Assembly: GCA_001839685.1 (NCBI GenBank) | Contig: MLAK01001253.1 | Span: forward strand, 1 to 24,525 | From: Tritrichomonas foetus | Taxonomy: Eukaryota > Parabasalia > Tritrichomonadida > Tritrichomonadidae | DNA: 24,525 nt | Direction: 5' to 3' | Shown: in pieces, positions 1 to 7,542 of the stretch | How the letters are laid out: each line of letters opens with the position of its first letter | How positions within the stretch are numbered: position 1 is the stretch's first letter | Position numbers and translations under genes: made by a program | The notes under the pieces: model-generated | What the model was told of the DNA's origin: nothing | Seen by the model: the letters and a program-made list of their open reading frames with translations, nothing else | Databases searched by the model: none

Positions 1-10
1 TTGAAATCAA

Positions 11-90
11 GAATAAAGACAAATTAAGAAAAATCAAGACAAATTAAGAATATTCAAGACAAATTAAGAATATTCAAGACAAATAAAGAA
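11..90. repeat. 20-bp tandem repeat, four copies
   Basis: Four head-to-tail 20-base units at 11-30, 31-50, 51-70 and 71-90 share the core CAAGACAAATTAAGAA with one to four differences per unit. A weaker partial unit precedes them at 1-10. The array may continue beyond the left edge. It lies downstream of the broken ankyrin gene's 3' end. Unit length equals period, so there are no spacers and this is a minisatellite rather than a CRISPR array. Confidence 0.85.
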
Positions 91-198
91 TAATAAGGTA
101 TGATAAAGAGAAAGTAAAAATTTTGAATGAGTAAAATCGAAAGTATTACGAATATATTTACTCCAAACATAATCAAATGATCCTTTGACAGAAACTAG

Positions 199-202
199 TT
201 TA
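199..202 (-). promoter_or_regulatory. TAAA polyadenylation-type signal of the ankyrin pseudogene
   Basis: On the minus strand TAAA lies 12 bases after the TAA stop at 215-217. Trichomonads use UAAA close to or overlapping the stop codon as the polyadenylation signal, so this spacing supports 215 as the gene's authentic 3' end. Confidence 0.4.
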
Positions 203-214
203 ATCATGTGATTG

Positions 215-2098
215 TTACAATGTTATAGTTCCATTTTGGAGTTCCGTATAGTATCGATACAAAAAATGGCTAATTTTGTTCGGTGTTACTTTAGTCGCAT
301 TAGAAAGAAAATGACGTATATCATAGATACGCAAATAATTTCCTTTATATTTGAATAATAGGTGAAATATTTCACAATCAGTAATTGAGCATGCCTTATT
401 GACGATACTTTTGTAATTTGAGGCAGAAAACGATTCATCAATAATATTAAGATCTTCTACTAAATACAATGTCAATTCAAAATTCCTGAGAGAAACCGCT
501 TCTTCTAATGCCGAATAAAAATCAGTTGAAAAATCATGGAAATCGAAATCTGGGCAAATAGATACAACATATTGAACCAGTTGACAGCTCTGTGAAGATA
601 AAGCATTTGGTAAAACAGTGAGAAGATTACAATCATCAGGAAAGGTTGTTACCAATAATTGGAAAATTTCTAAGTGACCGATACTCGCAGCTATATCATA
701 AGCATTACCATACGAAGTTTCAATTGTTAAATCAATTCCTGGAATTGTTAAGAAAAATTCAACAATTTCATAAAACCCCGAAAAAATAGCATCGTATAAA
801 GGGGGAAGAGTTATATTTGGTACATGGTAATTAATATCAAAAATGTTCAAAGAAATAAGAAAATGAATTAATTCAAGTGAACCAAAATAACAAGCATAAT
901 TAAGAAGAGTTTTCTAAATAAAAACCAAAACATAAATAATAAAGTAAAACGTTTGTTGTATCAACAAATCCTAAATCATATCCCTTTTCAAGTACATAAA
1001 ACAAAACTTCATAATTCCATTCAGACATAATTCTAGATAAAGTGGATCCGCGCTGAGGATGAACTTGAGAAAGATCAGTATTGTAAGATTCATGAAGCCA
1101 TATAAATAGGCCGTTTTGATGAAAAGCAATAGCTGTATGATCAGCACCTTGAATTGGACAGAATTGCTGACAAAGTCTAAAAATCTCTATATTCCCATTA
1201 CACACTGCAAATTGTGGTAGTGTTCGATTTACTGAATCTACGTATCTTAGGTTAGCACCACTCATTAACAAGTACTTAAAACAATTGATTGCATTATAAA
1301 AAGCAGCATATTGAATCAGTGAAGGATGATGTTGAAGCATCCAAACTGGTTCTAAGAAAGATTCTGGTATTATTTCATCTATATCGAAATCTGGATGTAT
1401 CATTTCGGATTTTAAGGCCTCTATATCATCATTTTGTAAAATAGTGGCCAATTTATGTTCAGGTTTCAAATTTTTTCGTTTTTCTTTCAAAAGTGCCCAG
1501 TCGTTTTTAGAGAGTTGATTAAAATTATTAAATAAATAATTATGAAGGTAATCTCGAGGATTGAATAAAGTAATTAAATGTATAATTCTCTCATACAAAT
1601 TACTCGACGTTTCAAATAATTCTGGGGCAAACCAGAAAAATAGCCATGTTAAGGTAGTTGTATTTTTTTTGATGAATTATAAATAGTATAAATAAGCATA
1701 ACGATATCTTCCTTTGAATATATTTCTAATTCATAGCAATGCCATAGAAATATTAATAGTGGGCATGCTGTTGGAAAAGAAAATTCGCATCTAAAATCAT
1801 TGCACATTTTTTCAATTAAGAGAGAATCAAGATGTTGAAAAGATTCGGACCCAATTAAATGCTTGAAAAATAAAGCCATTATTTTACATCGAAGAGGCCT
1901 AATTCTGAGCGAGTTCACATAATGATCAATAAATTGATTATCTTTTCTGACATTAGGACCATCAATATAATAATTTGTGATTTCTTCGAGTACCTCTTCG
2001 AAATTATCTTCTTCGATACTTAAAAATAAATCTTGTAGATCATTTACCACATGCAGTTCTTGTAAGATCTCTGGAGGGACATGATACCTCTCTCCCAT
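215..2098 (-). pseudogene. Ankyrin-repeat (DUF3447-type) protein gene broken by two frame disruptions
   Basis: Three minus-strand reading frames (2098-1649, 1598-900, 850-215) are consecutive pieces of one protein of about 600 residues. The ATG at 2096-2098 begins the leader typical of trichomonad DUF3447 ankyrin proteins: a helical N-terminus with a segment like SIEEDNFEEVLEEI, followed by ankyrin units such as NYACYFGSLELIHFL and IAASIGHLEIFQLL. The second and third pieces have no ATG of their own, only in-frame TTG. The first break is at an eight-A run (T8 on the plus strand, 1663-1670): one more A would continue into WLFFWFAPELFE and then the second frame. The second break is at 911, at the junction of an imperfect 39-base duplication. 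The 3' end looks intact, with TAA at 215-217 and a TAAA signal just beyond. Ankyrin proteins of this family are probable protein-binding scaffolds; no specific role is known. Either a real pseudogene or, for the homopolymer break, a sequencing error. Confidence 0.8.
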
Positions 2099-2240
2099 TA
2101 TATATCGATTATTTTTGATTCAAAAAGAATTTTTATAAGTTAATGAAAAAATAAAGCAAATGGCAAATTGATTATAACGATTGAAAAAGTTGAGGAGATT
2201 AAATAATAAAATTGACAAAGAGTTATCTCTGCCATTTTGT

Positions 2241-2248
2241 TCCACTAT
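2241..2248 (+). promoter_or_regulatory. Possible trichomonad initiator (one mismatch) for the TPR-like gene
   Basis: TCCACTAT places CCACT, one mismatch from the TCAYW initiator, with the presumed +1 A at 2244. That is 12 bases before the ATG at 2256, within the very short 5' UTR range usual in trichomonads. This is a motif match only. Confidence 0.4.
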
Positions 2249-2255
2249 TTTTTAA

Positions 2256-3245
2256 ATGGATTCTGCTTTACAATATGCGAAGCCGAATCTTGCTAAATCT
2301 CAAAGACCAATCCCTCAGCCAAAATCGATGTTTCGTACACATTGTAAAAAGAAAGAAGTGCTAGCAAAAACAGAAAAAAAGAAAACTATTCGAATCGTTC
2401 ACGATGTTCCTCCTCCTCCAGTAATTGAGTCAGATAGTATGGCCGTTCGTTTTTTCAATCATCATCCAGAAGCTAATGTCGATCCTCGACCGCTTGAAGA
2501 AAAAATTCAAGATATTGATAATCTATTTAATGAAAGTCAAATTGACGATAGAAATCTTTTTGAGCTTTTAGTACAAAAAGTTATCATGTGTGAACTTCAC
2601 TATGGTGAAAAATCGATTGAGGCGATAATTGGATATATTCAACTTGGCGCATTTTATAATAAAATTGAGAAATATGGAAGCGCTTATAGGCATTTGAAAG
2701 ATGCCTATGAACTTTCTGAGTTTGCCAACCTCGATCCGCACGATCGATTATTTCTTGCTGTCGAATATGTTCAAACACTTTTTGAATTGGGATTTGATGG
2801 GAATGAAATGAATGAAAATTTTCTAAATCTTGCAGAAACTGCACTCTTTCCATACAAAAATATCACAGATTCAACCCTAGATATTTTATATAGAAGAGAT
2901 TTATATATTGCGCAGCTGAAAATGTGCCGTCGCAAATTTGCGAAATCCTTGAAGTTTTATCAAAGAGCCATCAATTTATACCATCAAAAGAAAAATGGTC
3001 AATTACAATCAAATGATCAAATAAACAATTGTTTTGAACTAAATGAAGGTGTTGATGGTGAATTAGGCGCATTAAATCTGAATGCAGGGCTTGCAGCAAG
3101 GGAACTGAAAGATAAAACTACTGCTCGGTCATATTTTCTAACAGCAAGAAGCATTTTTGAAAGTTTGGAACTTTCAAATAAGGTTTCAGAAGTTGATACA
3201 TATATTTCTTCTCTAGTTGAAAAACCCAAATCGGATGATGAATAA
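2256..3245 (+). CDS. TPR-like helical-repeat protein, family unassigned
   Basis: A 329-residue protein. The first ~65 residues are basic and proline-rich (PIPQPKSMF, VPPPPVIES) and probably disordered. From about residue 95 the chain is amphipathic helical pairs in TPR style. A unit around residues 112-150 has Y-G-E-K-S-I-E-A-I and then GSAYRHLKDAYEL, and a later unit around 225-240 has KSLKFYQRAINLY. A final helix pair precedes an acidic tail (KSDDE). The YGEKSIEAI/GSAYRHLKDAYEL arrangement recalls TTC23-like cilium-associated TPR proteins, but I cannot confirm that from memory and assign no name. TPR proteins act as scaffolds for multiprotein complexes. The start is the first in-frame ATG, behind an initiator-like element. 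The gene diverges from the ankyrin pseudogene across a 157-base spacer. The TAA stop overlaps a TAAA signal at 3243-3246. Codon pattern and intact frame indicate a functional gene. Confidence 0.8.
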   Translation: MDSALQYAKPNLAKSQRPIPQPKSMFRTHCKKKEVLAKTEKKKTIRIVHDVPPPPVIESDSMAVRFFNHHPEANVDPRPLEEKIQDIDNLFNESQIDDRNLFELLVQKVIMCELHYGEKSIEAIIGYIQLGAFYNKIEKYGSAYRHLKDAYELSEFANLDPHDRLFLAVEYVQTLFELGFDGNEMNENFLNLAETALFPYKNITDSTLDILYRRDLYIAQLKMCRRKFAKSLKFYQRAINLYHQKKNGQLQSNDQINNCFELNEGVDGELGALNLNAGLAARELKDKTTARSYFLTARSIFESLELSNKVSEVDTYISSLVEKPKSDDE

Positions 3246-3246
3246 A
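3243..3246 (+). promoter_or_regulatory. TAAA polyadenylation-type signal overlapping the stop codon
   Basis: The TAA stop of the TPR-like gene is followed directly by A, giving TAAA. Overlap of the UAAA signal with the stop codon is a known trichomonad arrangement. Confidence 0.5.
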
Positions 3247-3284
3247 TATTTGTTTGATGAATAAAATTTATTTATGATAACAAA

Positions 3285-3790
3285 TCACATTTTTTTAAAA
3301 AAACTTAATACCTCAATCATTATAAATCGTGATATGGATTCAACAATGATAGTTCTTATATACCATACATAATATATCATGAAACATATATCATATTGAT
3401 ACAATTTTAATAATGGAATTTTGTTTTCGTAAAAAAGGCGATAAAGTGGTGAATATGCTTCATTGTATCCATTTTCGATCACTTTCATAAAATAGTTTAC
3501 ACATTTTGAAGGATTATATTTAGACGAGTTTTGTCGAAAATAGCAATTAAAAAGAGGATATTCACATCTATTCCACATTTTGGGTATTTTATGACTAATT
3601 TGGAAATGTGAAAAAAGTAATCTTCATCTTTACTACAACCATATTTGGAAATAGCATAAGAATTCCCAAATTACGAGTTGGACGTGAACCTTTCATAAAA
3701 AAACCTTGAACAGAGGCAGTGAATCCACGATCTCCACTCAGTGTTATGTGATTTCCTTGATTTCTTTTCTTTCTTTTTGATGATTTTACA
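3285..3790 (-). pseudogene. Eroded gene relic with a Sel1-like segment
   Basis: Minus-strand frames at about 3285-3578 (97 residues) and the adjoining 3579-3790 read like fragments of one protein separated by frameshifts. The 97-residue piece contains CVNYFMKVIENGYNEAY followed by a second helix ending RLFYENK, spaced like a Sel1 repeat (helix, G-[YN]-x-E-A-Y, then a second helix). Just upstream, in other frames, come KYGCSKDEDYFFHISKL and, further out, SGDRGFTASVQGFFMKG. Neither has a usable start, and stops fall between them. The frames overlap as expected for indel decay. I do not recognise the upstream portion. The Sel1 resemblance is by eye and weak. A small lineage-specific gene at 3285-3578 is the alternative. 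Confidence 0.35.
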
Positions 3791-4250
3791 ATTCATGAAT
3801 ATCATTACTTTTCTTATTATACATTTTGGTTCTAATCGAGGAATTGTATTACAAAATAGTTTTAAAATAGAAATCTTTAAGTTTTCGATTGATTCTTTCT
3901 TGAAGAGGAATTTCACTCGAAATAGTTATTTTCTGAGGCTGATAACATAATCTTAAAACGTACTTTTGAATCTTTTTCTGTTTTATCTTTCCTTCCTTCG
4001 ATTGAATACTTTCCTTCCAAGCTCGTATATCTGTTGAGTATTTTCTAGAGCAATAAATATTCTAAATTGATGTACAATGTAAATTCACTATCCATCAGTA
4101 TTACGACCAAAAATTAAGTCAGAAATTCAATTTCAATTTTAGAATAGACCAAATATGGTAGTAATCTTCTTTAAAGTTCGGTCATAATTCAGAGGTAAAA
4201 ATTCCCTACAAATTTACAAAAGTCCATGCATATTATTTGTGTATATAATT
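3791..4250. other. Intergenic stretch with no supportable gene
   Basis: AT-rich sequence between the relic and the 3' end of the second ankyrin gene. Short open frames on both strands (for example around 3741-3950) are hydrophobic and low in complexity and have no recognisable domain. On the minus strand a TAAA at 4213-4216 lies about 35 bases past the presumed original stop of the ankyrin gene at 4251-4253 and could be its polyadenylation signal. Confidence 0.4.
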
Positions 4251-4281
4251 TCATTCAATTGCACTCTTATTTTGAAGATAA

Positions 4282-5796
4282 TTATCCAATATATGAACAA
4301 TTTCTGTGTGTCCTCTCATTTTTGCTCGGTCTTTTGGAGTCAATATAAAATATATAAAATGACCTTTTATTATCTCTTTGGTTTGCTATAATTGTAGGAT
4401 TTTCTAATAGAATTAAAACGATTTCTTTAAATCCTTTTTCTGCGGCTGTATGAAGTGGAGTAGATTTAATCGATGTTAATGGGTTAATATTAATATTTGG
4501 TAATTTTGCAAGAATTCTAACAACTTCAGTATTCCCTTTATCAACAGCCACTCTTAATGCAAAAGAGTTATTAAAATTAATATCAACCAAAGGTGAAAAA
4601 TATTCAACAATTTGAGGAAAATCATTTGCTACGGCAATTTCAAACGCTTTCTGATATTCAGTATCAAATTTTTTCGTTTCACACAATAATTTTACAATAT
4701 CAAAATATCCATATGTAGCTGCCAGCACAATTGATGTTCTACCAGCATATTGAGACAAAGGTCGAAAATTAAATAATAATAGAAAAGGTACTAATTCTGT
4801 AAATCCAAGAAAACAAGCAACATGTAGTAAATCAAAAAGATTTTGACGATTTGTGGTATGCGGTTCACAAAAATTAATGAAAATATTATTTTCATTCATT
4901 AACTTTGGAAAGTGTTCAAAGAAAAAATCCAAATTTTTTTCGAGTAGACTTATTATTAAATGAGATTTAGTAACTTTAATAGAATGTTGGTCAATTAAAT
5001 AATGAATAATTTCTTTATAATTTCCTTTGATTGCAGAAAACATAATATTTTCTTGATCGAAATCTGACAGCTCTGCAAAATGAATCTTTTCTTCACATAT
5101 ATGAATGATTTCATAATTGCCACCATAAACAGCCATTTGGTAAACGGATTTTAATAATTCTTCAGTCATATCAGACCCAATTTGTAACCATAAGTATTTA
5201 AAAACATTAATGGAAGCATATTGTGCTGAGATCTCGATTAAAGAACGATTTTCATTTCCTTGATCGAAAAACTTTTGGAATAAATTGAGATTAGATGATG
5301 CTACAGTATTGAGAAATTCTGAAATATTATCATTTATAGTCATATTTACAATATTCGATTCATAAGAAATTTCTCCCTCTTTCTCCTTTTTGTTGTGAAA
5401 ACTTTTACAAACGGAAAAAAGTGGATGATTTTCAATTAACCTTGAAACTATTTCTTTTGAATAAAAATCATTTTCATAGAGAATATCAACGAGAGTAGGA
5501 AAAAAATAAGGGTTTCCAAGATAACAGATAATTAATCGACAGGGAAAATGTGACTGAATTGATTCTTTAAAATCAATGAGTATTTTTTTGTATAGATTAC
5601 TATTTCTTGGTCTTTTTGATGTGACTGAACCCATCAAAAAAAGAAGAGTTGACAAATTTTTATCATCAGTAATTATTGACCTCAAAAATTGAAGAGTTTC
5701 ATCAAAATTTTCATCACATATTGCTAGTAACCTGTTTTGACATTCAACTAGTAAGTTGATTCTTGGTTGAAATTTTTGGAATTCTTTTGTGAACAT
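4282..5796 (-). CDS. Ankyrin-repeat (DUF3447-type) protein with a frameshifted C-terminus
   Basis: A 504-residue frame from an ATG at 5794-5796. Residues 1-130 form the helical N-terminal region typical of trichomonad DUF3447 ankyrin proteins (LLAICDENFDETLQFLRSI, then SKRPRNSNLYKKI). From about residue 180 there are degenerate ankyrin units, becoming clear towards the end: LLHVACFLGFTELVPFLL, SIVLAATYGYFDIVKLLC, ALRVAVDKGNTEVVRILA and PLHTAAEKGFKEIVLILL. The last 28 residues are out of character. Counting one fewer base in the AAAAGG run (T4 at 4365-4368 on the plus strand) gives GHFIYFILTPKDRAKMRGH, a further repeat beginning HTEIVHILD, and a stop at 4251-4253. A recent one-base insertion, or a base-call error, has therefore truncated the final ankyrin repeat. 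The rest is intact and may still be expressed as a scaffold-type protein. It shares the architecture of the broken gene at 215-2098, so the two are paralogues. Confidence 0.85.
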   Translation of the reverse strand: MFTKEFQKFQPRINLLVECQNRLLAICDENFDETLQFLRSIITDDKNLSTLLFLMGSVTSKRPRNSNLYKKILIDFKESIQSHFPCRLIICYLGNPYFFPTLVDILYENDFYSKEIVSRLIENHPLFSVCKSFHNKKEKEGEISYESNIVNMTINDNISEFLNTVASSNLNLFQKFFDQGNENRSLIEISAQYASINVFKYLWLQIGSDMTEELLKSVYQMAVYGGNYEIIHICEEKIHFAELSDFDQENIMFSAIKGNYKEIIHYLIDQHSIKVTKSHLIISLLEKNLDFFFEHFPKLMNENNIFINFCEPHTTNRQNLFDLLHVACFLGFTELVPFLLLFNFRPLSQYAGRTSIVLAATYGYFDIVKLLCETKKFDTEYQKAFEIAVANDFPQIVEYFSPLVDINFNNSFALRVAVDKGNTEVVRILAKLPNININPLTSIKSTPLHTAAEKGFKEIVLILLENPTIIANQRDNKRSFYIFYIDSKRPSKNERTHRNCSYIG

Positions 5797-6280
5797 GTTA
5801 ATTGATTCTGTCTAAAGAAATGTTAGATGAAAAACTTGTATGCGCTTCAATTCTATAGAATAGTTTATCTACTAGGTGAAAATTGACCTATCAAAAACAC
5901 ATTGAAAATGCATTTCTATTCAAAATGTCTTACTTTTTTAGGGTGAACTTTTTGAGTTATTGGCAAAAATTCCAAAGACACTTCACTCTCAAAGGAATTA
6001 TTTCATTGACATTTACTTATATGGATCCATTTAATCTATTTACAACGATTCAAGTTTGTAAAATTGATGAATATATACAATACTACCTATTACACTGAGA
6101 ATATGGATTAATCCAAATCATGTTGATATTATGCAACCTTCAGTGAGTGCTTTTCAGATGAAATTTTTAATGATTTGTTGATGCTCCAAACATGAAAAAC
6201 CACTAAATCTTTTTTTTTTTTTCCTTATAAATCGGCCCAAAGCAATTTTTTTCCGATTTCCAGATTACTTCTTTAAAATA

Positions 6281-6379
6281 AAAAAGTGACATATTTGATA
6301 CAAAAAGTTATAAAAAGTGACATTTTTGAAAACTTTATTGTGTAAACCATTGATCCTAAATCAAAAAAGTGACATTTTG
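6281..6379 (+). repeat. Three dispersed copies of AAAAAGTGACAT(A/T)TTTG
   Basis: Near-identical 16-17 base motifs begin at about 6281, 6312 and 6364, each with an A-run, GTGACAT and then a T-run. Spacing is irregular (about 31 and 52 bases), so this is not a simple tandem array. Function unknown. Confidence 0.6.
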
Positions 6380-6569
6380 GATTCAAACAAACATAATAAA
6401 CCATTTCATCAGGTTGAATTATGACTCATGCTTCATCAAAAATAGATTTTTAAAAACGAAATAGGTCATTTCATGTTCATGTATATCATTATTAAATTCA
6501 TTTAACACATTTTTTTTGATGATTCGGAATTTTTTTGTACATTAATATGACTTCCCTTAATTCATTTCT

Positions 6570-7000
6570 CAAGAAGTAACACCAAAAGATCTATCAGCAC
6601 TTGAAAATGAAGCAAGCCTCTCAAAAATAATAAATATCAAACTGTTCAAAAATTATGAATTCAACACAATAGAATCATAAACAATTGAAAAAAGAAGCCT
6701 TCTACAACTTTATTGATTAGCCAAATCATTGCAAATGGTAAAAAGATGACAGCCTATCTACCAATTTTGAATGGAAAACTTCATCAACTTCAAGAAAACT
6801 TAGACTATAACAGTGAGTCATTATTGTGGAAAAGACTTACTACCTATTGTCAGTGATCTAGAATAAATTTGCTTGAAAAAGTAAATACAATAGCAAAAAG
6901 ATACGATTCAAAGCAAATATCGCCACTAACTACTAAACAAGCTTTTCCATCTAAAGAAAGGTAGAGATGTGGATATATTTTCGAGAATCCCAGCTTCTTC
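6570..7000 (+). pseudogene. Unidentified coding relic, interrupted by stops and frameshifts
   Basis: Plus-strand sequence here reads like protein in successive pieces split by stops: VTPKDLSALENEASLSKII, then a piece with MTAYLPILNGKLHQLQENL, then RINLLEKVNTIAKRYDSKQ. The pieces are polar, helix-like and unlike the surrounding low-complexity AT-rich DNA, but no frame stays open for more than about 40-50 codons. I do not recognise the family. A transposase or a duplicated cellular gene are both possible, and chance is not excluded. Confidence 0.3.
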
Positions 7001-7542
7001 CAAATCTTCCCAACTCAAACGATTTTTTAGTGACAAGATAACCATCTTCTCAACATTAATGTTCGCTTATTCCAATTCCAGTTATACATGTCATAAATTT
7101 TATGCATCCAGGCTCTCGCATCCAGCACTCCACATTTTTGTTGTGGAACCCAGGAACATCTCGCAATGGGGATAACATTTTTATAAAAATATAAATTGTT
7201 TTATCAAGAGATTCTTTTGTATTTCTTCTTCACTAATGTTTTACTTCTTCACTGATCAGTTCAATTCCAAACTATTATAAGCAAAAAGAATGACAAATTT
7301 CGATATCACTTCACCTGTCTTGCTTCAAAGTTCGTTTAACAAACTTTGTTTGAATCAGACATATTAGGTTCGAAAATACTTCAGTATTGCGCATCAGAGA
7401 AAGGCAATTGAAAAAGCTATCAAGAAATCATGGTAACTTTGAATAAACTTTTTCTATACATACTTGAACATATGACATTAAAAAAAGTTACCAATACTCT
7501 CAAATTTTAAATAGTTTATGAAATAAAATAAAAGATAAAATC

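Larger units (their letters stand above)
5797..7542. other. Long gene-poor intergenic region
   Basis: About 1.75 kb without an intact gene between the start of the second ankyrin gene (minus) and the start of the FHIP-like gene (plus). It contains three copies of a GTGACAT-centred repeat (6281-6379) and a stretch of interrupted coding-like sequence (about 6570-7000). The open frame at 5883-6098 has no ATG (it opens with TTG) and no recognisable content. No exact TCAYW initiator was found in the 50 bases before the ATG at 7543; TCAAA at 7499-7503 is the nearest approach. Confidence 0.5.

Noticed and set aside
11..90. Possible CRISPR array
   Set aside because: The units abut with no unique spacers, and the surrounding genome is eukaryotic.
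3741..3950. 69-codon hydrophobic plus-strand frame
   Set aside because: It overlaps the minus-strand relic in antisense, and its F/I/L richness mirrors K/N-rich codons on the other strand. No supporting signals.
5883..6098. 71-codon open frame
   Set aside because: It has no ATG, only a TTG opening; its composition is F/Y/N-rich like random AT-rich DNA; and it has no domain and no intact flanking signals.
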